This document shows, one piece after another, positions 35,501 through 43,392 of a stretch of DNA of 64,000 nt. Location of the stretch: NCBI RefSeq assembly GCF_004803795.1, contig NZ_CP012543.1, positions 558,001 to 622,000 on the forward strand. Reading direction: 5' to 3'. The stretch is from Campylobacter rectus. Its GTDB lineage: Bacteria; Campylobacterota; Campylobacteria; Campylobacterales; Campylobacteraceae. The notes beneath the pieces were generated by a model that worked only from the letters and a program-made list of their open reading frames with translations, was not told the origin of the DNA and did no database searches. Position 1 is the stretch's first letter, and every line of letters begins with the position of its first letter. The translations under genes and the position numbers were made by a program.

Positions 35501-36512
35501 AATTTCAAAGATAAAATACACGCTAAGCGATAAATTTGACGAGCTACCCGAAAACGGCGAGATGCTGCTCGTGGGCAAGATCGAGAATCTAACGACAAGG
35601 ATCAGCAAGAAAAACGGCAAAAAAATGGGCACTATAGAGATGCTCGATCTGTACGGCACTGTCGAGATCGCGGTGTTTGACAGGCAGCTTGGCGCGGTTG
35701 AGAGTATGAGCCCCGACGAGCGCGATCTGCCGCACGTTTTTAAGGTGCGCTACTCCAAAGACGGGCAGTTTATGCGCATAAATTTGGATAAAATTTTAAG
35801 CCTCGAAGAGGCTGCAAATATGGATTTTTCGCATCCGCTTGAAAAATTTAAAGAGCAAATCGAGCAGATAAAACACACGCCTAGCAAGGACTTCGGCAAG
35901 ATAGATAAAACCAGCGAGATTTTGGTCGTGGGTAAGATTTCCGAGGCTGCAAAGATCGTCAGCAAAAAGACGGGCAGAGAGTTTATGATGCTAAGCATCA
36001 TGGATCTTTTTAGCACGTTTAAGGTCGCGGCCTTTGATCCCGAGATGTCGCTCGTGGAAAATTTAACCGACGAGCAAAGAGAGGCGCCGCTAGCCTTTAA
36101 GGTGCGCTACTCCCGCGACGATCAGGGCGCTCGCATAAATCTAATCGACGTCGTGAGCCTGGAGGACGCGCGCGATATGAATTTCCAAAGCAGGAGCTTT
36201 AGACAGCGAAAAAGCGAAAACGGCAACTATCAGGGCGGTCGTCAAGGCGGCCTAGCCGGCGAAAATAGAGCTAAAAGGGAGCTTGAGGATCTGGTTTTGG
36301 AGCTAAATTTGGACGAAGCGAACAAAGAAATCATCGCGCAAATTTACCGCGCCGCCATCGGCGAACACCGTGCAGCAGCCGATAAAAACAACAAACGCCT
36401 GATTATCCGCATCAAGGACGCGCAGGAATGCCGCGCACTGGTTTATACGACGGAGTTTATCGTAGGCGACGGGTTTGGGGAGAGGGCGTTAGGTTTAAGG
36501 CAGGCCGTTTAG
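32526..36512 (+). CDS. dnaE: DNA polymerase III alpha subunit, with duplicated C-terminal domain
   Basis: 1328 residues, ~100 longer than usual. The PHP domain begins with THLHLHTEYSLLDG; the polymerase active site includes GPGRGSAAGSL and PDIDVDF, and the helix-hairpin-helix region follows. Residues 984-1101 and 1103-1220 are clear tandem copies of one ~118 residue unit: each starts HPL(D/E), contains '(L/I)LVGKI' and 'KK.G..' and '(V/L)(F/A)FKVRYS(K/R)D', and ends '.MDF/.MNF'. This unit is the OB-fold region. The replicative polymerase copies the genome with clamp and loader. ATG with AAAGGAC upstream. Confidence 0.97.
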   Translation: MSDFTDFTHLHLHTEYSLLDGANRIKELAKTLKSQGVKAAAITDHGNMFGAIDFYKTMKNEGIKPLIGIEAYIHNGEELGDKSTKQRFHLCLIAKNEIGYKNLMYLSSMSYIEGFYYYPRINKKILKEHSEGIICSSACLQGEVNWNLNQSERNLRFGAGGYEAAKEAALWYKDVFGDDFYLEIMRHGIGDQRRIDDEILRLAKELNIKVIATNDTHYTFKQRAGAHEVFMCIAMNKLLDDPNRLRHSVHEFYVKTPAQMSELFADIPEAVTNTQEIVDKCDLTIKLGDATPPNFKFTLEYAAERNLSLPEPDKRYSIPNDSVLFEHECRQGLEDRLKFVPAERHEEYRTRLQREIDIINKMNFPGYMMIVWDFINEAKKRGVPVGPGRGSAAGSLVAYSLKITDLDPLPYNLLFERFLNPERVSMPDIDVDFCQNRRGEIIDYVIEKYGKFNVAQVITFGKLLAKGVIRDVARVCDMPYAEADAMAKLILDEIGITLEQAFEKEPKIGELIATNSNANRIWKFALDLEGLNRNAGMHAAGVVISNEELWNKTPLFRQPNAEEDHFVTQYSLKYLEDVDLIKFDFLGLKTLTVIDNAVKLVKKRFGKEIIWEQVNKNDPKTYETISSGQTLGLFQIESEGMQKVGADMRPDCFEDIIAMISLYRPGPMDLIPDFIKRKHGLEPITYIFPELEPILEPTYGVIVYQEQVMQIVQTIGGFSLGGADLVRRAMGKKIKEEMDRLKGKFIEGAQAQGLDGKKSGELFELILHFASYGFNKSHAAAYTYVTFQTAYLKTYYPAEFMAALITSEETNADKISRYIDECKRLDIAILPPSVNKSAKEFSVVSEGGKDAIIYGLGAIKGVGGAAIENILEEQAKGEFKDIDDFVSRVDNFKVNKKVFESLIKSGSFDSFGLTRKMMLNNLDNIVEACKNAATIKKNAAESLFGDDESMATVKTSLVRDDSELELKTKLKFELESVGIYLSGHPLDEYREQISKIKYTLSDKFDELPENGEMLLVGKIENLTTRISKKNGKKMGTIEMLDLYGTVEIAVFDRQLGAVESMSPDERDLPHVFKVRYSKDGQFMRINLDKILSLEEAANMDFSHPLEKFKEQIEQIKHTPSKDFGKIDKTSEILVVGKISEAAKIVSKKTGREFMMLSIMDLFSTFKVAAFDPEMSLVENLTDEQREAPLAFKVRYSRDDQGARINLIDVVSLEDARDMNFQSRSFRQRKSENGNYQGGRQGGLAGENRAKRELEDLVLELNLDEANKEIIAQIYRAAIGEHRAAADKNNKRLIIRIKDAQECRALVYTTEFIVGDGFGERALGLRQAV
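35475..36185 (+). repeat. tandem duplication of a ~118-codon domain inside dnaE
   Basis: Copies at 35475-35828 and 35832-36185 encode aligned proteins with one linking serine codon between them. Similarity is at protein level, moderately diverged, so it is an old duplication. Confidence 0.8.
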
Positions 36513-36630
36513 ATTTTTAAATTTGACGGCTTGTCTCGCGAGCGCTTTGTGAATTAAATTTGACGACGCAAGATTAGTCAAATTTGACTGATTTATCGGC
36601 AAGCTTTGGGCTTAAATTTAAGGAGAAAAC

Positions 36631-36744
36631 ATGCGAGAAAGCGTGCCAAAAGAGCTAATGAGGCTTGAAAAAGCATACTAAGACTCGTGGTAAATCGCAG
36701 AAAAAGCAAAAGCCGGACGTAAAAGTCTGCCCGTTTTCTTATAA
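36631..36744 (+). pseudogene. short degraded reading frame with two in-frame stops
   Basis: ATG with AAGGAGAAAAC upstream reads MRESVPKELMRLEKAY, then stop, DSW, stop and IAEKAKAGRKSLPVFL, then stop. The coherent composition and strong ribosome site suggest a small gene inactivated by two nonsense changes. No homologue known to me; it could also be a 16-residue peptide. The rest of the 36513-36835 spacer holds only a GGCTT-CCA-AAGCC hairpin with T-run at 36749-36768. Confidence 0.4.
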
Positions 36745-36835
36745 ATTTGGCTTCCAAAGCCGTCTTTTTGCTTTTAAATGATACAATTCTGATTTCAATT
36801 ATTACATTTTGTCTTTAAATTTGACGGGAGTTCTT

Positions 36836-37447
36836 ATGAAAAAACTGGTTTGGTTAAATCCTGTTGTAAAAAATATCTACGACTTTGCGGCGCTTAAAGA
36901 AATTTTGCAAGACAAAGGTTTTAGCGTAGCCCAGTGCAAAAAAGACCACGTCCAAAGCGTAAAAAACGCATACAAAAATGGCCTTGCACAAAGCGAGCTC
37001 ATCTTTGATAGTCGCTGTCCGAGGGCTGTAAATTTCGTCAGAGCGAATTTCAAAGAGCAGGCTACTCTCATCTCAAATTTAAACCCCATTTTAATAGAAA
37101 GCGCCATCGAGCTTAGCTCAAAGCTAAAAGAGGACGAGTGGCTTTACGTGACGACGCCCTGTGAGGACTTAGCCGAGCTTGGCAGGGGACTAAATTTGGA
37201 GCGAATCACATTTTTAACATGGAAAAGCTTTAGGGAGCAAAACGCTATAAATTTAAAGATGCGTAGTATCGAGCAAAGTCCAATATCGCCGGGATTTTTC
37301 GCAAATTTGGGCGTAAAAACTCTAAGCCTTGGTAGCAAAGAGAAGATAGAAAATGCCCTTTCTTATAAATTTAGCGAGCTTAAAAACTACCGGATCATCG
37401 AGCTTTTATACTGCGAAAACGGCTGTCACAACGGAGATGGGCTGTGA
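36836..37447 (+). CDS. small FeFe-hydrogenase-domain-like cysteine protein in ABC operon
   Basis: 203 residues from ATG 36836 (GGGAG 5 bases upstream; a frame from 36809 lacks support). Five cysteines are arranged like the H-cluster motifs of FeFe-hydrogenases: C61 in FDSRCPRAV, C109 in VTTPCEDLAEL, and C193/C197 in LLYCENGCHNGDGL. The protein has neither the N-terminal ferredoxin domains nor full catalytic motifs, so hydrogenase activity is doubtful; Fe-S sensing or electron transfer is possible. The stop overlaps the start of the permease, so it belongs to the ABC operon. Assignment is tentative. Confidence 0.55.
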   Translation: MKKLVWLNPVVKNIYDFAALKEILQDKGFSVAQCKKDHVQSVKNAYKNGLAQSELIFDSRCPRAVNFVRANFKEQATLISNLNPILIESAIELSSKLKEDEWLYVTTPCEDLAELGRGLNLERITFLTWKSFREQNAINLKMRSIEQSPISPGFFANLGVKTLSLGSKEKIENALSYKFSELKNYRIIELLYCENGCHNGDGL

Positions 37448-38193
37448 GGGAAATTTTTAAAAAGAGCATTTTGATCCTAGCGATCTTTGCCATCTGGCAG
37501 GTCGTTTGCGAGCTAGAAATTTTCACGCCGTATATCCTGCCAAGTCCGGCAGCGACGCTAAAGACGATGTATGGCATGAGCCTAAGCGGCGAGCTTGCTA
37601 CGCATACGATCATCAGCTTTAAGCGCATATTTGTAGGATATGCTCTTTCTTTTGCTTTAGCGCTCGTGCTTGGCGGTATAGCGGCACTTTTGCCAAAGAT
37701 CAGCGTTTATTACGAGTGGATACTGGAGTTTTTTAGAAACATCCCGCCGCTTAGTTTGATTGCCATTTTAGTGCTTTGGTTTGGTATAAACGAGACGCCA
37801 AAGATCATTATTATCATCCTAGCCTCGTTTTTCCCGATGTTTTTAAGTATCCAAAAAGGGCTAACGAGCTGTGATATAAAGCTTATCGAGGTTGGTAAAA
37901 TTTTTGGCTTTAGCAAATTTGAAATTTTTTACAAGATCATCCTGAAAAGCGCGCTAAAAGATATCTTTGTCGGTATGCGAATAGGCTTTGGCTACGCCAT
38001 GCGCGCGATCATCGGAGCTGAAATGATAGCGGCTTCAAGCGGGCTGGGCTACCTCATACTTGACGCTGAGGAACTTTCGCGCGCGGATAGGATATTTGTG
38101 GGCATTTTTACGATCGGCGTTTGCGGCGTGCTCATAGATAGGCTGTTTTTGCTTTTGATAGCGAAATTTAGCCTTTTGCGAGGTGAGAAATGA
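37444..38193 (+). CDS. ABC transporter permease, nitrate/sulfonate/taurine family
   Basis: 249 residues, five to six membrane helices, with the EAA-type loop 'VGKIFGFSKFEIFYKIILKS' and 'GMRIGFGYAMRAIIGAEMIA', typical of SsuC/TauC permeases. GTG start overlapping the upstream stop. It pairs with the ATPase at 38190 and the binding protein at 38957. The substrate is not deducible from sequence; taurine, alkanesulfonate, nitrate or a thiamine precursor are options for the family. Confidence 0.9.
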   Translation: MREIFKKSILILAIFAIWQVVCELEIFTPYILPSPAATLKTMYGMSLSGELATHTIISFKRIFVGYALSFALALVLGGIAALLPKISVYYEWILEFFRNIPPLSLIAILVLWFGINETPKIIIIILASFFPMFLSIQKGLTSCDIKLIEVGKIFGFSKFEIFYKIILKSALKDIFVGMRIGFGYAMRAIIGAEMIAASSGLGYLILDAEELSRADRIFVGIFTIGVCGVLIDRLFLLLIAKFSLLRGEK

Positions 38194-38882
38194 TAGAAAT
38201 TTCAAATTTATCCAAGCATTTTTTTATTAATGGCAAGCGAATTGACGTTTTAAGAGAGCTAAATTTAAGCATAAAAAAAGATAAGATCACCGTCATACTT
38301 GGCAGGAGCGGATGCGGTAAAACGACGCTTTTACGCCTCATCGCCGGTCTTGAGAGCGTAAGCCTAGGCGAGATAAAATTTAAAGAGCAGGCAAAGATAG
38401 GCTTCGTCTTTCAAGAAGCCCGCCTCATGCCGTTTTTAAACGTCTATGAAAACATCGTTTTTCCGCTTAAAAAGCACGAGATAGAGGCTGCAAAGATCGA
38501 TAGTTGGATATCTATGATAGGGCTTAGCGACTTTAAATTTGCCGCAGTTTCACAGCTATCCGGCGGTATGAGCTCGCGCGTTTCGCTTGCTAGGGTGCTT
38601 GCGTACGAGGCAAATTTGATCCTCATGGACGAGCCATTTGCTGCGCTTGACGCGTTTACTAGAGCTAGCATGCAGGCTGAAATTTTAAAAATACAAGCCG
38701 GTAAAACTATCCTTTTCGTCACTCACAACATCGATGAGGCGCTATTTTTGGCTGATGAGATCATCTTACTTGAAAAGGGCGGGATAAAGTCAAACTACGA
38801 CCTATCAAATTTAGCAAGGCCAAGAGATCTGCTAAGTGAGGAGCTAATAGCCGTAAAACGCAAAATTTTGAGTGAAATTTAG
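38190..38882 (+). CDS. ABC transporter ATPase, nitrate/sulfonate/taurine family
   Basis: 230 residues. Walker A GRSGCGKT (38-45), signature LSGGMSSRVSLARVL, Walker B LILMDEPFAALD, switch histidine in FVTHNIDEA. SsuB/TauB type. Overlaps the permease stop by ATGA. Confidence 0.93.
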   Translation: MIEISNLSKHFFINGKRIDVLRELNLSIKKDKITVILGRSGCGKTTLLRLIAGLESVSLGEIKFKEQAKIGFVFQEARLMPFLNVYENIVFPLKKHEIEAAKIDSWISMIGLSDFKFAAVSQLSGGMSSRVSLARVLAYEANLILMDEPFAALDAFTRASMQAEILKIQAGKTILFVTHNIDEALFLADEIILLEKGGIKSNYDLSNLARPRDLLSEELIAVKRKILSEI

Positions 38883-38925
38883 AATAAAAAAATGATAACT
38901 AAAACTAAAATGAAGCAAAAAATTA

Positions 38926-38931
38926 TATAAT
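38926..38931 (+). promoter_or_regulatory. -10 box upstream of the binding-protein gene
   Basis: TATAAT in the AT-rich 74 bp gap between the ATPase stop and the binding protein ATG, with AAAGGAG before the start. A separate promoter would allow higher expression of the binding protein. Confidence 0.45.
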
Positions 38932-38956
38932 TTATAAAATTTTTAAAGGAGCAAAT

Positions 38957-39877
38957 ATGAGAAAGTTTTTCAAGGTTTTGTGTGCAGCCTCTTTGCTTTG
39001 CCTAGTCGCAAACGCAAGCGAAGGCCTAGATAAGATCGGCATGACCTACGTCAAATCGCCGTTAAACGTCCCATCGATCGTCGATAAATTTAAAGGCTTT
39101 TACGCGAAGTCTTTTGGCGTGCCGGTCGAGTACTCCGAGATCACCTCAGGTGCGAAACAAACGCAAGCGCTCGCTTCAAATTCGCTCCAGTTTCTAAACT
39201 GCGTGGGCGGCACTTCGGTTATACTAGCGGCTGCAAATAAGGCTGATATAAAGATCATAAGCGCTTATTCAAGGGCGCCAGAGGCATTTGTGATATTTTC
39301 TAAGGACCAAAACATAAAGTCGCCAAAAGATCTAAAAGGCAAGAAAGTAGCAGGTCCAAAAGGCACGATCTTAAACGAGCTTTTGGTTAGATACCTAGCT
39401 CTTGGCGGTCTAGGCATAAATGACGTAGAGTTCATCTCTATGGGCATCCCGGCTGCGCAAGCCGCAGTTGAAAACGGCAGCGTCGATGCAGCGCTTCTTG
39501 CGGGTCCGGCAGCCTACAACGCCCAAAAATCAGGCCTAAATGTAGTCACAACCGGCAAAGGCGTCATCACTCCGGTCATCGTCACCGCAACAAGCGGGGA
39601 GTTTTATAAAAAGCATAAAGACGTCGTTGAGAAATTTAAAAAGGCTCAGGACGAAATTTTAGACTACATCAAGGCGAACGAGGATGAGGCGCTTAAATTT
39701 ACGGCCGAGGAGACTGGGCTAAGCATAGAGGCGGTAAAGAGCATGTATCCTCAGTACGACTTTAGCTCAAAGATCACGGCTGATGACATAAAAGCCCTTG
39801 AAGCTACGCAAGAATTTATGTTTGAAAGCAAGATGATAGAGCATAAAATCGATATAAAATCGCTTCTATTAAACTAA
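38957..39877 (+). CDS. ABC transporter substrate-binding protein (SsuA/TauA-like)
   Basis: 306 residues. A signal peptide (basic MRKFFK, hydrophobic VLCAASLLCLVANA) is followed by the two-lobed NMT1/SsuA fold ('FYAKSFGVPVEYSEITSG', 'KSPKDLKGKKVAGPKGTILN', 'AALLAGPAAYNAQ'). It captures the ligand in the periplasm for the permease/ATPase upstream. The substrate is unknown. A perfect 24 bp palindrome follows as terminator. Confidence 0.9.
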   Translation: MRKFFKVLCAASLLCLVANASEGLDKIGMTYVKSPLNVPSIVDKFKGFYAKSFGVPVEYSEITSGAKQTQALASNSLQFLNCVGGTSVILAAANKADIKIISAYSRAPEAFVIFSKDQNIKSPKDLKGKKVAGPKGTILNELLVRYLALGGLGINDVEFISMGIPAAQAAVENGSVDAALLAGPAAYNAQKSGLNVVTTGKGVITPVIVTATSGEFYKKHKDVVEKFKKAQDEILDYIKANEDEALKFTAEETGLSIEAVKSMYPQYDFSSKITADDIKALEATQEFMFESKMIEHKIDIKSLLLN

Positions 39878-39880
39878 AAT

Positions 39881-39904
39881 TTAAAGGGCAAATTTGCCCT
39901 TTAA
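39881..39904. terminator. 24 bp perfect palindrome, terminator of the ABC operon
   Basis: TTAAAGGGCAAA / TTTGCCCTTTAA, a perfect palindrome four bases after the binding protein stop. Confidence 0.7.
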
Positions 39905-39918
39905 TTATCCTCGGCGCC

Positions 39919-39948
39919 TTGTAAAAAGATCCAAATTTGCATTATAAT
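39919..39948 (+). promoter_or_regulatory. promoter upstream of small ORF and Sel1 gene
   Basis: TTGTAA (39919-39924) and TATAAT (39943-39948) separated by 18 bp, the best-formed sigma-70-like pair in the window. Confidence 0.6.
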
Positions 39949-40007
39949 AGCAGCAAAATTTGCGAGTATATATAAAAGTAACCGTTTCAGCTTGGAAAGA
40001 TAAGGCA

Positions 40008-40142
40008 ATGAAGCTAAAACTAATAAAAAGATACGCTGCGGACGAGTTTAGCTACAAAATTTTGAAAAATAAATTTAAGATAAAAGCCCTGCGCGAACCG
40101 ATCGGCGTAGGCATTAGCCTCGCAAGGGCGCTAAGAAAATAA
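40008..40142 (+). CDS. small basic hypothetical protein
   Basis: 44 residues from the ATG at 40008, with GGAAAG 8 bases upstream; an earlier TTG at 39960 would give 60 residues but sits within a few bases of the predicted transcript start. Very Lys/Arg-rich with a 'IGVGISLARAL' end. It lies 14 bp before the Sel1 gene and shares its promoter. No family recognised; translation is uncertain. Confidence 0.4.
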   Translation: MKLKLIKRYAADEFSYKILKNKFKIKALREPIGVGISLARALRK

Positions 40143-40156
40143 ATTTAAGGTAGAAA

Positions 40157-40939
40157 ATGAAAAACTTGATTGTGTTGATACTTTTTGCTATCGCGGCCAT
40201 GGCCGGCGAGTCTAAAAAAGGCGAACTCAGCCCCGAAAAAGAGGCATTTTTAAATGCGAGATACGAGGAGTTTAAAAAATCGTGCGCCCAAAAGGACGCG
40301 AGAGCTTGCAAGCGAGTGATCTTGTTTTACCAAAAACAGGCCAAAAAGCAAAATGAAAAAGACATTCGCGAGGCGATGCAAATTTTACTCGGCGCGTGCA
40401 AGGATGGCAAATTTGACGCGTGCGCGGCGGCAGGCGAAATGCACATAAACAACAAAGATTTCATCGCCGCAAGGGAGATTTTGAGCCCGGCTTGCGATAG
40501 CGGCTATCAGGATGCTTGCGTGCAGTACGGCAAAATTCTTGAGGCTGACGGCGCGCCAGGCAAGGACGAAAAACGCGCGAAAAAGCTATACGAAACCGCA
40601 TGCGAAAAGGGTTCGGCGCTAGGGTGCGAGCATCTAGGGCTAGCGATCGGTAGCAGTGCGCCGCAGCAGGCCGTGGGCTATATGCGCAAGGCGTGCGAGA
40701 TGGACGCTTGGCGATGTTTTAGATTCGGCACGATGGCGATGCCTTACGGGGCAGAGGAAACGATAAAAGCGCTTGTTAGAAGCTGCCACGAAACGGATAT
40801 GCTCGCAGGCTGCATCATGCTGGCTAAATATCACGAAAAAGAGCTACGCGAGATCTCCGGCGAGGCTGAGGTGAAGCGGCTGTACGCGCGCCTTTGCGAG
40901 TTGGTGCCGCACGGGGAACACTGCCAAAAAGCGCGGTAA
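40157..40939 (+). CDS. secreted Sel1-repeat (cysteine-rich Hcp-like) protein
   Basis: 260 residues with a signal peptide (MKNLIVLILFAIAAMAG). The mature part has several ~36-residue Sel1-like repeats carrying a paired Cys in each unit ('LLGACKDGKFDACAAAG', 'PACDSGYQDACVQYG', 'TACEKGSALGCEHLG'), the pattern of Helicobacter cysteine-rich Hcp proteins, whose disulphides staple helical pairs. Location periplasmic or extracellular. Role unknown; such proteins often bind partners or the host. Confidence 0.85.
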   Translation: MKNLIVLILFAIAAMAGESKKGELSPEKEAFLNARYEEFKKSCAQKDARACKRVILFYQKQAKKQNEKDIREAMQILLGACKDGKFDACAAAGEMHINNKDFIAAREILSPACDSGYQDACVQYGKILEADGAPGKDEKRAKKLYETACEKGSALGCEHLGLAIGSSAPQQAVGYMRKACEMDAWRCFRFGTMAMPYGAEETIKALVRSCHETDMLAGCIMLAKYHEKELREISGEAEVKRLYARLCELVPHGEHCQKAR

Positions 40940-41071
40940 ATTTAGCTAAATTTGCGGTTTTTGGATTTGAGATAGGCGGCACGGCGAGGCGAGGTAAATT
41001 TGAAGTCAAATTTAAAAGCACTCGTCAAGACGGCCTAAAAATTTAACAAAAACTAGGTCAAAGGAGCAAAA

Positions 41072-41653
41072 ATGGCGATCATAAAAGTAGATCTACAAAA
41101 ATTATACCGTATCCTAAACCCAGGCGCGACGACGCTCGTATCGGCCAAATACGGCGATGACGTCAATGCAATGGCGATAACGTGGGCGCAGGCACTTGAC
41201 TACGACAAGGTTACCATCGTGCCGCATAACGGCTCATGCGCGGGGACGCTCATCGAAAAGAGCGGGTATTTCGCCGTGCAGATCCCTACGACCGCGCAGG
41301 CGGAGCTGGTTAGCGAGCTGGACGCCGAAAACAACTCGCGCTTTGATAACGCGGACAAGATGAAAAACGTGGAAATTTTTTATAAAGAGGAGTTCGATGT
41401 GCCGCTGATCGCGGGCTGCACCGCATGGCTCGTTTGCAAGCGTATCCCCGAGCCTCACAACGAGCAGAGTTATGATCTTTTCATCGGCGAGGTCGTCGCG
41501 GCATACGCGGACGAGAGGGTCTTTGACGGCGGACACTGGCTGTTTGAAAAGATCCCTGACGAGCTAAAAACGCTTCACTACGTCGCCGGCGGTCGGTACT
41601 ATCTGGACGGCAAAGCGATAGATACCAAGCGCACGCCCATAGGCGGCGAGTAA
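41072..41653 (+). CDS. flavin reductase family protein
   Basis: 193 residues matching the flavin-reductase-like FMN-binding split barrel: 'LNPGATTLVSAKYGDDVNAM' and 'AITWAQALDYDKVTIVP', then 'SGYFAVQIPT' and a 'GHWLFEKIPDELKTLHYVAGG' end. ATG start with AAAGGAG. It likely binds FMN and reduces flavin or acts on an unknown substrate with NAD(P)H. It is the only intact oxidoreductase of a group in which three neighbours are broken. Confidence 0.85.
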   Translation: MAIIKVDLQKLYRILNPGATTLVSAKYGDDVNAMAITWAQALDYDKVTIVPHNGSCAGTLIEKSGYFAVQIPTTAQAELVSELDAENNSRFDNADKMKNVEIFYKEEFDVPLIAGCTAWLVCKRIPEPHNEQSYDLFIGEVVAAYADERVFDGGHWLFEKIPDELKTLHYVAGGRYYLDGKAIDTKRTPIGGE

Positions 41654-41763
41654 GCGCCTCTCAAAATGCCGGTAAATTTGTAAATTTAAGACGAGCGCAC
41701 GCGTGAATGCGCGGCGAGCTTCGGTAAAATTTCAAACTAAAGAATCTAAAAAAAGGATAGAAA

Positions 41764-42523
41764 ATGAAAAAAATATATCGTCATCACCGGCGCAAGTTCG
41801 GGTATCGGAGCGGCTGCGGCAAAGGCATTTGCGAGGCGCGGAGAAAATTTGATCCTAATCGCGCGCAGAGCGGAGCTTCTGCAAAGCTTAAAGGACGAGA
41901 TCGCGCAGATCGCGCCCAAATCGGACGTCGTGATTAAAATTTGCGACCTTGCGAATAGCGAGAACGTCCTGACACTTTGGGACGAGTTAAAAAGCTACGA
42001 GCTAAAGGCGCTCATAAATAACGCGGGCTTTGGAGATTACGGCGCGGTCGGCGAGCGCGATCTATCCAAAGTCTTGCAGATGCTGGAGCTTAATATCATC
42101 TCGCTTACGCTGTTAAGCCATCTCTTTGTGCGCGACTACAAGCGCAAGCCCGCCCAGCTCATCAATATCTCCTCCGCGGGCGGCTACAGCATGGTGCCAA
42201 ACGCCGTCACCTACTGCGCGAGCAAGTTTTTCGTAAGCGCCTTTACGGAGGGCTTGCACCGAGAGTTGGCGCAGGATAAAGAGGTCAAAAAGCAGGCTAA
42301 AGTTCTAGCGCCCGCCGCTACTAGGACGGAGTTCGGTCCCGTGGCGACGGACGATGCAGGCTACGACTACGACGCAGCTTTTAAGCGCTATCATTCAAGC
42401 GAAGAGATGGCGGAATTTCTGCTTACGCTTTACGATAGCGACGAGTGCGTGGGCGCGGTGGATCGAAACAACTTCGAGTTTAGTCTGCAAGCTCCGCGAT
42501 TTGACTACGCGGGCAAACGCTAA
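41764..42523 (+). pseudogene. short-chain dehydrogenase/reductase with 1 nt frameshift at codon 3
   Basis: After ATG (41764) comes a run of seven A, after which the SDR frame is displaced by one. With six A the product reads MKKYIVITGASSGIGAAAAK, a perfect Rossmann start. The remainder is intact: 'NNAGFGDYG', Ser in NISSAGGYSM and the YxxxK pair in VTYCASKF. As written, translation would need a downstream TTG at 41849 and would lose the NAD-binding glycine motif. Either a slippage mutation in an A-tract (or phase variation) or a sequencing error. Ribosome site AAAGGATAG upstream is preserved. Confidence 0.8.
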
Positions 42524-42635
42524 ATTTTTGCATTTAACGCGTAGCGCGACGAAGCGTGAAATTTGAGTAACGCAGCGCCTGAGCTAAATTTGACCGTAAA
42601 GCGTGTTAAAATTTAAAGAAATTTAAGGAACGAAA

Positions 42636-43288
42636 ATGGGTAAAACTGCTTTGGTCGTGGGTGCCACGGGAGCGGTAGGACGCGAGATCGTTCGCGGACT
42701 TTGCTAGAATGAAAACTACGACAAAATCATCGTTTGGGCGCGCAGGGAGCTAAAATTTAGCCACGAAAAGCTAGAGACGCAGATCGTAAATTTTAGCGAC
42801 GTAAAAAACATGCCGCCGCGCGAGATAGACGAGATATTTTGCGCGCTGGGCACGACGATGAAGCAAGCCGGTAGCCGCGGCAGTTTTATAAAGTGGACGT
42901 GAGCTACCCCGTAAATATCGCAAAATGGGGCATCGCATCGGGCGCGCGCCGTTTCGCGCTTATTTCGTCGCAGGGCGCGGACGAGCGGTCGAGATTTTTT
43001 TATCTGCGCGCAAAGGGCAAGGCGGAGAAAAAGATCGTCGCGCTAAAATACGAGAGCGTGCAAATCGCGCGGTTGCCTGCGATAAAAAGCGAGCGCGAGC
43101 AGGTGCGTATCGGCGAGCTCTTTATGATTTGGCTGTTTGGGCTTTTGCCGAAGTTTATCTTAACGAACTACCGCCCGATGAGCGCGAAGGATATCGCGGC
43201 TGCCGTCATCGCCGCCGCGCAGACGGAGGCTAAGGGCGTGCAAATTTATCATCCCAAAGATTTTTTACAAACTCGCAGCGATACGTAG
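42636..43288 (+). pseudogene. TIP30-like NAD(P)-binding oxidoreductase, disrupted by nonsense and frameshift
   Basis: The ATG (42636) with AAGGAACG upstream gives MGKTALVVGATGAVGREIVR, then a TAG stop at 42705 (codon 24). The same frame continues with NENYDKIIVWARREL and IFCALGTTMKQAGSRGSF, then shifts near 42890 into VDVSYPVNIAKWG and continues to 43288 with 'RRFALISSQGADERSRFFY'. This matches HTATIP2/TIP30-type atypical short-chain reductases. Two independent lesions make a true pseudogene likely. The second half could still be read from an internal GTG at 42893 but without the cofactor motif. Confidence 0.8.
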
Positions 43289-43392
43289 GGCAAATTTACG
43301 CGCCGCCAAACGTCTTAAATTTAGCGCTTGGGCTCAAATTTGACGCCGCTAGCCGCCTAAATTTACCGGTCGCGCCTTTTATAAAATCGGCG

